Shown here one piece after another: positions 31,394 to 40,594 of a stretch of 64,000 bases of DNA. Origin of the DNA: Candidatus Schekmanbacteria bacterium (GTDB lineage Bacteria > CSSED10-310 > JACPHN01); assembly GCA_016188575.1 (NCBI GenBank), contig JACPHN010000268.1, forward strand, positions 4,269-68,268, in the 5' to 3' direction. Every line of letters starts with the position of its first letter. Within the stretch, counting starts at the first letter, position 1. The notes under the pieces were generated by a model. That model did not search any database, had not been told where the DNA came from, and saw nothing but the letters and a program-made list of their open reading frames with translations. The position numbers were made by a program, and so were the translations under genes.

Positions 31394-32644
31394 ATGAGAA
31401 TTGCCATCATCGGCGGGGGCATTGCCGGGCTGACCGCTGGCCACCTGCTTCACTCGCGCCACCAAGTCACCTTGTTCGAACGCGCCGCGCGCCTGGGCGG
31501 CAATGCGTACACGATTACCACGCACGACGGGGAGGAAGTCGATATCGCGGTCGCCGCGTTTGGCAAGGCCGGCTACCCAAACTTTTACAAGCTGCTCGAC
31601 CGGCTCGGTATCGAAACGCGGTGGTGCGCGGATTCCTATATCAGCATGCACGATCTGGGCAGCGGCACCGGTCTGTACATGACGCCGTTCAGCCTCAGGG
31701 GCCTGGTGCGCCAACGCTTCGACCTGTTCAGCCCCGCAAACTGCGCCGCCTTTCTTGAGCTGGGCCGCGCCCTGCGGGCCGGCCGCGGCATGCTCGAGCA
31801 TGGACGCCTTCCCGGGCTCACCCTCCAGCAGGCACTCGATCGCATCGGCCTGGGCCGCGGCCAGGCGCGACGCCTGCTGCTGTGCGCCTTGTGTCTGATG
31901 TCTTCGATGTCCGGGGACGAGGTCATGCACGGGCCCGCCGAGTTTTTCTTCAGAAAGCTGAGGATCAACAACGACGTTCTCTCGCCGCGCTCGACGTGGT
32001 CGGTGCGCTGCGTGGCAACCAGGACGAAGAGCTACGTGGAGGCGCTGGTGCGGCCGTTTCGCGACCGCGTCGTCCTGCAGTCCGAGATCAGAGCGGTCGA
32101 GCGCGATGAAACCGGCATCGAGATCGTCCATGCCGGGGGGCACCGGCAACGATTCGACAAGGTCATCTTCGCTTGCCCTCCCGACAACGCCCTGGCGCTG
32201 ATACCGCGGCCGACCGCGAGTGAATCCGAGCTGCTCGGCGCCTGGCGCTACAAGGACGGAACCGTCGTCGTCCACCGCGACTGCTCCTCGTTTCCCCGAC
32301 GGGAGCTCATGCAAGCGTACACGTTCCTCTTTCGCGAACACGAGGACCGCTTCGAAACGTCGGTGAACGGCAGTTTGTGGCACGAACCTGGGGTATCCCG
32401 GTCGTCGCCCTATGTCAGCTCGCAACATCCGAACTTCCCGATCGAGAAGCGACTGATCGAGTTTGAGACGGTGTTGCGCACGCCCATCTTCGACTTTACC
32501 TCCTATCCAACGATGGAGCGCCTGCCGGCGCTCAACGGCGTGCAGGGTTCGTACTATTGTGGTAGTTACTGGGGCCACGGGCTGCACGAGGATGCCGTCA
32601 CCTCCGCGATCAGCGTGGCGCGACAACTCGGAGCAGTCTGGTAA
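31394..32644 (+). CDS. FAD-dependent amine-oxidase-like oxidoreductase (NAD(P)-binding Rossmann)
   Basis: 416-aa flavoprotein starting at ATG 31394 with the dinucleotide-binding MRIAIIGGGIAGLTAGHLL and FERAARLGGNAYTIT. A second FAD contact is FDKVIFACPPDNAL, and SYYCGSYWGHGLHEDAVTS is the C-terminal FAD-closing motif. It belongs to the COG2907-type proteins related to protoporphyrinogen and polyprenyl desaturases, often found beside cyclopropane-fatty-acid or lipid genes. It probably oxidises or reduces a lipid or isoprenoid. It is the first gene of a plus-strand run with an SDR (49 nt later) and a saccharopine-dehydrogenase-like reductase. Confidence 0.85.
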   Translation: MRIAIIGGGIAGLTAGHLLHSRHQVTLFERAARLGGNAYTITTHDGEEVDIAVAAFGKAGYPNFYKLLDRLGIETRWCADSYISMHDLGSGTGLYMTPFSLRGLVRQRFDLFSPANCAAFLELGRALRAGRGMLEHGRLPGLTLQQALDRIGLGRGQARRLLLCALCLMSSMSGDEVMHGPAEFFFRKLRINNDVLSPRSTWSVRCVATRTKSYVEALVRPFRDRVVLQSEIRAVERDETGIEIVHAGGHRQRFDKVIFACPPDNALALIPRPTASESELLGAWRYKDGTVVVHRDCSSFPRRELMQAYTFLFREHEDRFETSVNGSLWHEPGVSRSSPYVSSQHPNFPIEKRLIEFETVLRTPIFDFTSYPTMERLPALNGVQGSYYCGSYWGHGLHEDAVTSAISVARQLGAVW

Positions 32645-32693
32645 CGTACCCGCCGCGTGCCAGGTTCCAGCACTTTTTGCCGAGGAGGTCAGC

Positions 32694-33554
32694 GTGTTCA
32701 GCAGACGTCAATTGCGCCACAATCGGATCGTCGTCACCGGCGCTGCCGGAGGCATCGGGAGCGCTCTCGCTCGGCTTCTGGTCACGCGCGAGGAGGCGTC
32801 GGTGATTCTGCTCGACCGCAACGCAGCAGCGCTGGCGGCGTTGCAGGCGGAGCTCCCCGTTCCCACGAGCCCAAACGGGGGACGCGGTCACCGCGTCGCC
32901 TGTGTCGATATTACGGACGCCGCTGCCATCGACGCGTTCGCGGACAGCGTCGCCTCCGAGCCCCTCGACGGCCTCATCAACAATGCCGGAGTGGCGTATG
33001 GCGGCACGTTTGAAACCATGAGCATGCACGACTTCCGCAAGGTGATGGAAGTCAATCTGATGGGTGCCGTCCACCTCACCAACCGCCTCCTGCCACAGCT
33101 TATCGACCGCCGGGGGTTCATCGCCAACATCGCCTCCGGCGCCGGGCTCGTGGCGCCCGCCGGCCTCGCGGCGTATGCGACGTCGAAGTTCGCCCTCGTC
33201 GGCTTCTCGGAGGCTTTGCGCGCCGAGCTCCGCGGCCGCGTGAGCGTCACGGCAATCTGTCCGGCGTTCATCGCCACCGACATCGGCAAGCGCGCCATGG
33301 CGCCCTCGACCCTTACTGGTGAAGCAGAGCTCCACTTCCGGGAAACCGTCGAGTCGCTCCTGCACCGGTCCGGCAAGGACCCGAGCGACGCCGCCGAGAC
33401 AATTTTGGCCGCCATCCGGCGCGAGCGCGGCACCGTGCCGATGTGCGCGCTGACGCATGTGATTTTCAATGCCAAGAAGCTCGCCCCGGCACTCGTCGAT
33501 CTCGCCAATCACCTGCAGTTCCGCCACCTGGTCGGCCTTGGCGTGATGCGGTAG
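32694..33554 (+). CDS. Short-chain dehydrogenase/reductase
   Basis: 286-aa SDR. I start at GTG 32694 (VFSRRQLRHN) with a GAGGAGG site; upstream frame is shadow of the FAD gene. Motifs are IVVTGAAGGIGSALAR (cofactor), DGLINNAGVAYGG, IASGAGLVAP (catalytic Ser region) and the YATSK active site, with ICPAFIATDIGK after it. The N-terminal arrangement suits NADP(H). It lies between an FAD oxidoreductase and a saccharopine-dehydrogenase-like reductase, with 24 nt to the latter's start, so it is probably a step in modifying a lipid or polyketide-like chain. Substrate unknown. Confidence 0.88.
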   Translation: MFSRRQLRHNRIVVTGAAGGIGSALARLLVTREEASVILLDRNAAALAALQAELPVPTSPNGGRGHRVACVDITDAAAIDAFADSVASEPLDGLINNAGVAYGGTFETMSMHDFRKVMEVNLMGAVHLTNRLLPQLIDRRGFIANIASGAGLVAPAGLAAYATSKFALVGFSEALRAELRGRVSVTAICPAFIATDIGKRAMAPSTLTGEAELHFRETVESLLHRSGKDPSDAAETILAAIRRERGTVPMCALTHVIFNAKKLAPALVDLANHLQFRHLVGLGVMR

Positions 33555-33578
33555 ACGATGGCGCCGGGAGGGTTGACA

Positions 33579-34697
33579 ATGATCGATGAAGCTGAGCACG
33601 GGGCCCGCATCGTCCTTTTCGGCGCGACCGGATATACCGGGAGGCTCACCGCCGAGGCTATGGTGGCGCGGGGGCTGCGGCCCTTGCTCCTCGGCCGCTC
33701 GCGGCAAAAGGTCGAGGCACTCGCGCGTGAGCTCGGCGGCTTGGGCCATGGGGTTGCCGACGTGGAACGTCCCGCGGAGCTCGCTGGTCATCTTCGCTCG
33801 GGAGACGTGCTGGTGACGACGGTCGGGCCGTTTTCGCGTCACGGTCAGGTCGCTCTGGCCGCGGCGGTTGCCGCGGGCGCCCACTACGTCGACTCCACTG
33901 GGGAGATCGGGTTCGCGCGCACGGTGGTGGAGACCTACGACGCTCCGGCGCGCGATCGCGGCATCGCCCTACTGACCACGAGCGGCTACGACTTCGTGCC
34001 AGGTCATTGCGCGGCTGCGGAGGCCGTGCGGCGGTCGCAGGGGCGCGCCCGGCGGGTGGACGTCGGCTACTTCGGCGTTGGCGACGGACCGCTCGGGCTG
34101 AGCGAGGGAACGCGCGCTTCGATGGCCGAAGTGTCGCTCGCGCCCGGCGTCTTTTGGGAGGGCGGCCGGCTCACCGAGCATCGCGCCGGTCACAAGGTCC
34201 GCCGCTTCGACGTCGCTGGCCGTTCGCGACCGGCAGTCGCGATTTCGAGCAGCGAAGCGCTCTTTCTCCCGCGACTATTCCCCGACCTCCGTGACCTCAC
34301 GGTGTACCTCGGCTGGTTTGGGGAGCTGTCGTACCTGATGCCGGCCGCTTCCCTGGTCACGGCCGCGGTGCAGCGCCTGCCGCTAGTGCACCAGGTGGTC
34401 GGCACCGCGCTGCGGTGGACGCTGTCCAGCAGTGGCCGCGGCCCTGGACCGGACCGGCGCGAGCGAATCGGGTCGTACATTGTCGCCGAGACCTACGACG
34501 GGCGCGGCGACAAGGTGGCCGAGGCGGCACTGTCGGGGGTCAACGGCTATACCTTTACGGCAAACATCCTGGCGTTGCTCGCGGAGCGCGCGGCAGCCGG
34601 GCGTATCTTCGGCACCGGAGCGATCAGCCCGATTACGGCGCTCGGCCTCGATGGCCTCATCGAAGCGTGTGCCGACGCCGGCCTCACGCTCGCCTGA
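33579..34697 (+). CDS. Saccharopine dehydrogenase-like / trans-acting enoyl reductase-type protein
   Basis: 372-aa Rossmann protein with IVLFGATGYTGRLTAEAM, LGRSRQKVEALARELGG, VGPFSRHGQVALAAAVAAGAHYVDSTGE, and GYDFVPGHCAA. This pattern is shared with saccharopine-dehydrogenase-like proteins and mycobacterial trans-acting enoyl reductases for phthiocerol lipids. I prefer ATG 33579 (MIDEAEHGAR), which has GGGAGG upstream, over 33558. Together with the SDR and FAD enzyme it could reduce a double bond and keto group of a lipid intermediate. It ends 58 nt before the convergent decarboxylase-like gene. Confidence 0.82.
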   Translation: MIDEAEHGARIVLFGATGYTGRLTAEAMVARGLRPLLLGRSRQKVEALARELGGLGHGVADVERPAELAGHLRSGDVLVTTVGPFSRHGQVALAAAVAAGAHYVDSTGEIGFARTVVETYDAPARDRGIALLTTSGYDFVPGHCAAAEAVRRSQGRARRVDVGYFGVGDGPLGLSEGTRASMAEVSLAPGVFWEGGRLTEHRAGHKVRRFDVAGRSRPAVAISSSEALFLPRLFPDLRDLTVYLGWFGELSYLMPAASLVTAAVQRLPLVHQVVGTALRWTLSSSGRGPGPDRRERIGSYIVAETYDGRGDKVAEAALSGVNGYTFTANILALLAERAAAGRIFGTGAISPITALGLDGLIEACADAGLTLA

Positions 34698-34755
34698 GCC
34701 CGGCAAGAGGCTATCAGGCAAGAAGCGCTACATGCTGCCGGCGGCGAAGGACCGG

Positions 34756-35586
34756 TCACCGCGGCGGGCCATCCGCCTCCGACATCGACAGGATCATCTC
34801 GCACCGGGGCGCATAAATAAGCTCGACCGCGTGGCCCAGGCGGAGCGCGCGGAGCTGTCGCGCCTTGCCGTGCTCGCCCAGGCGCAGCGCGACCCCGCGC
34901 GGGAGCCAGGACGTGGCCGAGTCGATCAGGTTTACCTTCAGCTCGGCGCGCAGGGTGCGCCCGCCCTTGACAGGGTAGCTGGCGAGCTCCATGACGCGAA
35001 GCGGCGCGACGTCGCGGGCGCGCGCTGAATGGTGGGCGCGCGCCGGTAACGACGGGACCGCGAGCGTAAAGAGCTCCGGGCCGCCGCGCTCGTCACCATA
35101 CACGGTGACGATGAGCTGCCCGCCGCGCTCCTGAAACGCCATGCGCGCCATGTATTTGGGGACATTCAGGTAATCGATACCGCCCGCCATGGCGACTTCC
35201 GAATCTACCGGCAACTGAAAAACGTAGGCCTCATACCGCTCGCTCAGCACGGAGCGCACGAGGTGCAGCGCGCCGTGAGCCCATGCGTCGCGAGTGTACG
35301 AGATGCCGGCCGACAGCGAGACCTCACAGTATGCCCCGAGCTGGGAGGCGCGGTATTGAAAGCAGTGAATGGCGACGAGCGCGGTTCCCGGCAGCGGCCG
35401 CAGCGGGCGATGACGCGGCGTCGGCATCAGCGCCTGCACCGCCGCCGCGTCCGCGGTAAAAACAACCGCCGTCATGGAGGCATCGTAGTAAAAGAGCGGC
35501 GAATAGCCGCGCCACTGCCGAATCGGGATCTCCCGCTGCTCCACGCCGCGGAAAAACTCGCTTGTTGTGCGCTGCTCCCCGCTCAC
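34756..35586 (-). CDS. Acetoacetate decarboxylase family protein
   Basis: 276-aa member of the acetoacetate-decarboxylase superfamily. AYCEVSLSAGISY and AGGIDYLNVPKYMARMAF hold the expected region around the Schiff-base Lys (Lys in VPKYMA). An Arg/Glu pocket is suggested by the surrounding GE-x-x motif but cannot be confirmed by eye. Some family members act as aldolase-dehydratases rather than decarboxylases. The start overlaps the acyl-CoA synthetase stop as ATGA. It is the last gene of a minus-strand operon (acyl-CoA dehydrogenase, thiolase, acyl-CoA synthetase, this), consistent with processing of a beta-keto acid released from the pathway. Confidence 0.82.
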   Translation of the reverse strand: MSGEQRTTSEFFRGVEQREIPIRQWRGYSPLFYYDASMTAVVFTADAAAVQALMPTPRHRPLRPLPGTALVAIHCFQYRASQLGAYCEVSLSAGISYTRDAWAHGALHLVRSVLSERYEAYVFQLPVDSEVAMAGGIDYLNVPKYMARMAFQERGGQLIVTVYGDERGGPELFTLAVPSLPARAHHSARARDVAPLRVMELASYPVKGGRTLRAELKVNLIDSATSWLPRGVALRLGEHGKARQLRALRLGHAVELIYAPRCEMILSMSEADGPPR

Positions 35587-37331
35587 CGTTGCAGGTCCAC
35601 GGTGCGCGGCGTCACCCCGCGCGCCTTGAGCTCCTCCTTCATGACCCGGTGGGTGGCGGTCTTCGGCAACGCGTCGACAACCTCGACGTAGCGTGGCAGA
35701 GCATATTTTGGCAGGCGGGGTGCGAGAAAGGCGGCGAGCGCCTGGGGGTCGACGGTGCGCCCCTCGACCGGCACCACACAGACCATGATCTCCTCTTCCG
35801 CCAGCTCGCTGGGGACGCCGAACGCGGCGCTCTCGAGCACGTCGGGGTGGGCATCGACTTCCTTTTCGACCTCGTATGCCGAAACGTTTTCACCGCGGCG
35901 GCGCATCGAGTCGGTCCGGCGGCCGACGAAATAGAGAAAGCCGCCGGCGTCGCGCCGCATGACGTCGCCCGTGCGAAGCCACCCGTCACGCGTCTTGTCT
36001 GCGCTCGCCGCCTCGTTCTTGTAGTACGTTACCGGGGCGTCGGCGCTGCGTGCCGCGTGGAACATCAGCTCGCCGGCCTCGCCCACAGCGGCGTCCGCGC
36101 CGCTCGCGGTGACCAGGCGGTAGCGCGCGCCGAACGAGGGCCGGCCAATGGAACCTACGGGGGCATTGCCCGCGTTGAAGACCACGAATCCGCCACCATC
36201 GACCGCGCCGTACGCTTCCCAGATGCGCACGCCAAAGCGCTCCTCGAACGGCCGCCAGGCGTCCGCGGGGCAGGCCGAGCTGATGACCTTCCTGACGCGA
36301 TGCTCGCGCTCGAAAACGCTCGGGGGCGTCTTCAACAGGATCGGAATCATGGCACCCAGAGCGTTGAAGGTCGTCGCTCCGCTTTCGCTCACCTCGCGCC
36401 AGAAGCGGGAAGCCCGGAACCGCCGCGCGAGCGCGACCGGAATCCCCCGCCAGAGCGCTTGCACGACCGTGACCAGCAAGGCGTTGGCGTGAAAAAGCGG
36501 CAAACAGGTGTAGATCTTGTCGTCGGGATCGTAGAACACGTGGCTGGCGAAACCGAGCTTCTTGACTCCGGCACTTCCGGAGCGATAGACCACCGCCTTC
36601 GGCAGACCCGTCGTGCCCGAAGTGTACATCAGCAGCGAAGGCGCATGCGCGTCGGGCCGCGTCCCGAGGTCCGCGTCGCAGCGCTCGCGCCGCTCGAGCT
36701 CGGCGTACGGAAGCAAGCGCAGCCGAGCGGAGGGAGGCATCGCCGCCAGGGATTCGCGATCGCCGCCGCCATCGTCATCCACCACGAACACCGTGAGCGG
36801 CCGCGCGAGCCGGTCCGCTATCGCCCGCAGCTTGTCGAGCGCCGGACCATCAGCGCCGACAATCGCTACTTCCGAGTGGTTCACGATGTAGGCCAGGCCG
36901 TCACCTACGAGGTGCGTGTTGATCGGTACGCAGTAGGCCCCCACTTTCTGCGAAGCGAAGAAGAGCTCCAGGAAGCTCGGGCGATTATCCATCATGATGG
37001 CCACGCCGGCACCGGCCGCGGCGCCGTGCGCCTGCAGGCCGCGCGCGACCTGGTTGGCGCGCCGATTCAGCAGGTCAAAGCTCAGGCAATCGCCAGCGAA
37101 ATCGATAAACGGGTTTCCGCCGAAGCGGCGCGCAGCCCATTCCAGCAGCTCCGCAAAGGTCCAGTCGCGTGCGAAAGCGAGCGTCCCGCGCCGGCGCGCG
37201 GCTGCGAGCGTTGCCCCCAGCTCACCCGCTTGCCACTCCAACCCCAGACTGAACGCCGCCGCACCCAAGACGCGGCGCGCCAGCGCCAGATCTCCGAGTC
37301 TGTGGGTCAGCGCTGCCGGCAGTCGCGCCAT
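35583..37331 (-). CDS. Long/very-long-chain acyl-CoA synthetase (FATP/FadD6-like)
   Basis: 582-aa ANL ligase. SLLMYTSGTTGLPKAVVYRSG is the AMP-binding motif. LPLFHANALLVTVVQAL, RIWEAYGAVDGGGFVVFNAG, DGWLRTGDVM and FVGRRTDSMRRRGENVSAYEV follow, the last being the family's 'D-x-x-R-x-x-G-E-N-V' stretch of FATP-type enzymes. The catalytic Lys region KTATHRVMKEEL is near the C-terminus. I start at MARLPAALTH (37331) with an AAGGAGAG site; the frame extends to 37433 but without a ribosome site. It is likely to activate a long or branched carboxylic acid for the dehydrogenase and thiolase encoded upstream. It overlaps the decarboxylase-like gene by 4 nt. Confidence 0.87.
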   Translation of the reverse strand: MARLPAALTHRLGDLALARRVLGAAAFSLGLEWQAGELGATLAAARRRGTLAFARDWTFAELLEWAARRFGGNPFIDFAGDCLSFDLLNRRANQVARGLQAHGAAAGAGVAIMMDNRPSFLELFFASQKVGAYCVPINTHLVGDGLAYIVNHSEVAIVGADGPALDKLRAIADRLARPLTVFVVDDDGGGDRESLAAMPPSARLRLLPYAELERRERCDADLGTRPDAHAPSLLMYTSGTTGLPKAVVYRSGSAGVKKLGFASHVFYDPDDKIYTCLPLFHANALLVTVVQALWRGIPVALARRFRASRFWREVSESGATTFNALGAMIPILLKTPPSVFEREHRVRKVISSACPADAWRPFEERFGVRIWEAYGAVDGGGFVVFNAGNAPVGSIGRPSFGARYRLVTASGADAAVGEAGELMFHAARSADAPVTYYKNEAASADKTRDGWLRTGDVMRRDAGGFLYFVGRRTDSMRRRGENVSAYEVEKEVDAHPDVLESAAFGVPSELAEEEIMVCVVPVEGRTVDPQALAAFLAPRLPKYALPRYVEVVDALPKTATHRVMKEELKARGVTPRTVDLQR

Positions 37332-37508
37332 CTCGCTCTCCTTGGGACCCGTAACGAAATAACCGTTGCATTCGGCCGGCTGCGAAGGCCGCCGGCTTCG
37401 TCTCTCCTCCTCACCGTATTGCTCCATTGACACGCTTCGTCGTCGTTCCTCGAAAGCGGCCTTCTCGCTCGGCCTCGGTGCTTGACACAGTGATTTCGCT
37501 ACGGGTCC

Positions 37509-38939
37509 TCACATCCGGTCAATGATGTGAATGGCCATCGCCGCCTCCTCCACGCCCAGTGCCCCGCCGCCATTCACCGCCATGCCGATAGTGGCGCCCT
37601 CCACTTGTCGCGCACCGGCTTCACCCCGGAGCTGGCACACGAGCTCGTGGACCTGCGCGAGACCCGAAGCCGCGATGGGATGGCCCCGGCACTCCAGACC
37701 CCCGCTCGGGTTCACCGGCCGAGCGCCACCGATGCGCGTGGCTCCGGACGCCGCATAAGCCCCCCCTTCACCTTCGCGGCAAAACCCGAGTGTCTCGCAT
37801 TGGTGGAGCTCGCCAAAGGCTGTCGCGTCGTGCACCTCGGCCACGTCGATCGCCTCGGGGCCGACGCCGGCCCGCTCATACGCCGCCGCCGCCAGCCGCG
37901 CGCTGATGTCCGGCTCCCCATCACCGCGCGCCTTGCCCGATCCAAGCACGCTCGCGCGAATCCGCACCGGCCGGGAACCCGAACGCCGCCGCCGCCAGAC
38001 ATTCCGGCTGCAGACCACGACCGCCGCCGCACCGTCGCCGATCGGCGCGCACATGGCTCGCGTCAACGGAAAACTGACCGGCCGATCCGCCAGGACCTCC
38101 TGCACCGTCAGCGGAAACCGATACTGCGCCAACGGGTTGTGAACGCTGTGCTCATGGTTCTTGGCCGCGACCGCGGCGAGCTGCTCGATGGTCGTTCCGT
38201 AGCGCTTCATGTGGCGGCGCGCGTTGAGCGAGTACACATCCATGAAGGGGCTCTGATCGCCAGCGCCGCGGCTCGCGAACGCCTTCCGCATCGACCACAG
38301 GCGCTCCCAGCCGAAGGTGTGGCCGATCGTGACGAGGTCCTGCGCGAGCTGCAGCGCGTCGTTTGCGGCGCGCGTCGCGGTGCGCAGCGCGAGCACGTCG
38401 CGCCAGGATTGGGCCGGCGGGGACACCGGGCGCCGATTTCCCGGATGTGCGACTGTCCAGTCCGCGGGAAACGCCGCCGGTATCCCGAGCTCCCGCTCCG
38501 CTTCGAGGTAGCGCGCGAGCGAGGCCGGAAGGTCGGCGACGTCGAGCCCGCCCAGGAAACCGGCAAACATGAAAAGCCGATTCGGTGAGTAGATCTTCTC
38601 CGCGCCCACCGCCAGGGCGACTTCGTACTGGCCCGCGGCGACTCCCATCCACGCCCCATGCAGGGCGGTGGAACCACCTGCGCACGCGTTCTCCACGTTG
38701 ACGATGGGGATCGTGTCGATGCCGGCGGCGCGCAACGCGACCTGGCCGCGAATGCAGAGCTGCCCGTCGCTGCGCCCCCAGTTGCTGTTCGCGAACCACG
38801 CGGCCTGCACGTCCTCACGCGCCAACCCGGCGTCGCGAAGGGCGTTGTCGACGACCTCCGCCGTCATGTCCTTGATCGTGCGCTGCGGATACTTCGCAAA
38901 CCGCAGCATCTGGCTGCCCGCGATCAGTGCTTCCCTCAC
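37509..38939 (-). CDS. Thiolase (SCP-x-like acetyl-CoA acyltransferase)
   Basis: 476-aa thiolase starting with GTG 38939, whose GTGA overlaps the acyl-CoA dehydrogenase stop. The nucleophile Cys is in VNVENACAGGSTALHGAW. VAEVHDATAFGELHQCE and NPSGGLECRGHPIAASGLAQ carry the active-site His, and GMAVNGGGALG ends the fold. The C-terminal pattern, with H but without the usual final C-x-G, is typical of SCP-x/lipid-transfer-type thiolases that handle branched or sterol side chains. An internal insertion VVCSRNVWRRRRSGSRPVR is unusually Arg-rich. It probably cleaves a 3-ketoacyl-CoA made after the dehydrogenase. Confidence 0.88.
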   Translation of the reverse strand: MREALIAGSQMLRFAKYPQRTIKDMTAEVVDNALRDAGLAREDVQAAWFANSNWGRSDGQLCIRGQVALRAAGIDTIPIVNVENACAGGSTALHGAWMGVAAGQYEVALAVGAEKIYSPNRLFMFAGFLGGLDVADLPASLARYLEAERELGIPAAFPADWTVAHPGNRRPVSPPAQSWRDVLALRTATRAANDALQLAQDLVTIGHTFGWERLWSMRKAFASRGAGDQSPFMDVYSLNARRHMKRYGTTIEQLAAVAAKNHEHSVHNPLAQYRFPLTVQEVLADRPVSFPLTRAMCAPIGDGAAAVVVCSRNVWRRRRSGSRPVRIRASVLGSGKARGDGEPDISARLAAAAYERAGVGPEAIDVAEVHDATAFGELHQCETLGFCREGEGGAYAASGATRIGGARPVNPSGGLECRGHPIAASGLAQVHELVCQLRGEAGARQVEGATIGMAVNGGGALGVEEAAMAIHIIDRM

Positions 38940-40387
38940 GGCTCCCGCGCCTCCATCGCAAACAGCCCCCTGAAGACGTGCAGTCGGTTCACTTCGTTGG
39001 TTCCCTCGTAGATTTGCGTCAGCTTGGCATCCCGCAGGCATTTTTCGACGCCCCAGGCCGGCTCGCAGGCATCCTCGCCGAGGATTCGCATCGCGGCACG
39101 GCAGATGTCCATGGCCAGGTCGCTGCACGTTTGCTTCGCCAGAGAAGCGAGGCCGAGCACAAAATCCAGCTCCCTTTCCGGCACGGCGTGGGCGAGCCAC
39201 GCGCGCATGGCGCCGGTGACGAGGCGCGACGATAACGCTCCGCGCAGCGGCGAGGCACGGAGCAGCGGGCGGGGCACGGCCGCCATGGCGTCCTGGAGTC
39301 GCGGGCTCAAAGCTTTCATGAAGCCGCACGATTCCACGGCCATGGCGGCGTCAAAATAGAGCTGCCTGCCGCTCTGGAGCTTGCCGATCATGTCGGCGAG
39401 CGCGAGCTGCACCCACTGGGCCTCGAACCGCCACCGGCCGTTTTCCCTCTTCTCCGCCAGGTAGGCGAGAGCTCGTTCGATCGCGCCCCGGGCGATGCCC
39501 ATCGCGATCGCGCCGACCGGGCCGCGCGTCATGGACAAGGCGTGTTTGACGAGCGGGATCGGGCTGCCCTTGCCGCCCAGGCAGTCCGAGAAGGGGACGA
39601 AGAGATCGTCGAACACGAGCTCGGCAGCAGGACAGAGGCGTTGTCCGAGCTTGTGCTCGATGCGCCCTACCGAGAATCCGGCGGCATTGGTGGGCACCAC
39701 GAACTGGATCGTGCTTTCCACGGGGCGGGACGGATCGGTAATGGCCGAGGCCCAGGCGTAGCGGGCGATGCTGCCATTGGAGATGAACACCTTGCGGCCG
39801 GTAACGCGATAGCCGCCCGGGACCTCGCGGGCGACCGTGCGCAGCCGCGCGGAATGGATATGCACCTCATCCTCGATGTCGCTACCGGCCTCCGGTTCCG
39901 TGTAGGCGAGCGCGAAGATGACGGGGGTGCCGGCGCGTTCACCGTCTGCGATTTCGGCAAGGTGGCGATAGAACCAGTCCAGCTCGAGACTGTAGATCAG
40001 TGGCACGATGCCGAGGTTGTGAGCGCCAAAGATGTTGGCGATGCCGGCGTCGGCCGCGCATAGCTCCTCCATCATGAAGGCCACGGCGGGGAGCCGCTGG
40101 CCCAGGCCGCCAAAGGCGCGCGGGATCACCGCACTGAGAAAGCGGTAGGGGAGCGCGCCGCGGATCGCTTCCCAGGCGACGAAGGTGTGGTCGTCGCCGG
40201 CGCGGCGATCCCAGTCGGCCGCGTACGGGCGCACGTGCTCGTCGCTGAAGCGTCGCGCCGCGGCTTGTAGCCGCGCGCACTGATCGATGAGCTCCGGATC
40301 CCCTTTCGCGAGGCCGGCGGCACGCGGAAAGGCGCGCGGGAGCTCGTGCAGGATCGGGCTATAGACGTGCGGTGCGGAAGTCCCCAC
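38936..40387 (-). CDS. Acyl-CoA dehydrogenase
   Basis: 483-aa flavoprotein dehydrogenase. IFALAYTEPEAGSDIED and GYRVTGRKVFISNGSIARY are the FAD and substrate-binding loops. VFDDLFVPFSD, GIARGAIERALAYLAEK, and LRDAKLTQIYEGTNEVNRLHVFRGLF near the C-terminus hold the conserved YEGT-x-E motif. I start at GTG 40387 because an AGGAGG site (40393-40398) is correctly spaced. Longer frames are not supported. It is first in a four-gene minus-strand lipid-degradation-type operon and is divergent from the sucrose module across 207 nt. Like other long ACADs it may act on bulky or branched substrates. Confidence 0.9.
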   Translation of the reverse strand: MGTSAPHVYSPILHELPRAFPRAAGLAKGDPELIDQCARLQAAARRFSDEHVRPYAADWDRRAGDDHTFVAWEAIRGALPYRFLSAVIPRAFGGLGQRLPAVAFMMEELCAADAGIANIFGAHNLGIVPLIYSLELDWFYRHLAEIADGERAGTPVIFALAYTEPEAGSDIEDEVHIHSARLRTVAREVPGGYRVTGRKVFISNGSIARYAWASAITDPSRPVESTIQFVVPTNAAGFSVGRIEHKLGQRLCPAAELVFDDLFVPFSDCLGGKGSPIPLVKHALSMTRGPVGAIAMGIARGAIERALAYLAEKRENGRWRFEAQWVQLALADMIGKLQSGRQLYFDAAMAVESCGFMKALSPRLQDAMAAVPRPLLRASPLRGALSSRLVTGAMRAWLAHAVPERELDFVLGLASLAKQTCSDLAMDICRAAMRILGEDACEPAWGVEKCLRDAKLTQIYEGTNEVNRLHVFRGLFAMEAREP

Positions 40388-40594
40388 GAGAGCCTCCTGG
40401 TGATGCGGGCGAGCGGGCGGCGTGACGCAGAGCATCGTAGCAGCCCGCCGCGCCGCGGTCAACCGCCGCCATGAAGTGTGCGGCGCCACGGGGCGGCCCG
40501 GGTCTTGCTTACTTCGCTCGGGTCCCAGTTTGCACCGTGGGCGGTATAAAGGAGTAGATACTGGGAATTCAGGAGCACGCGGGAGGATCGCACC

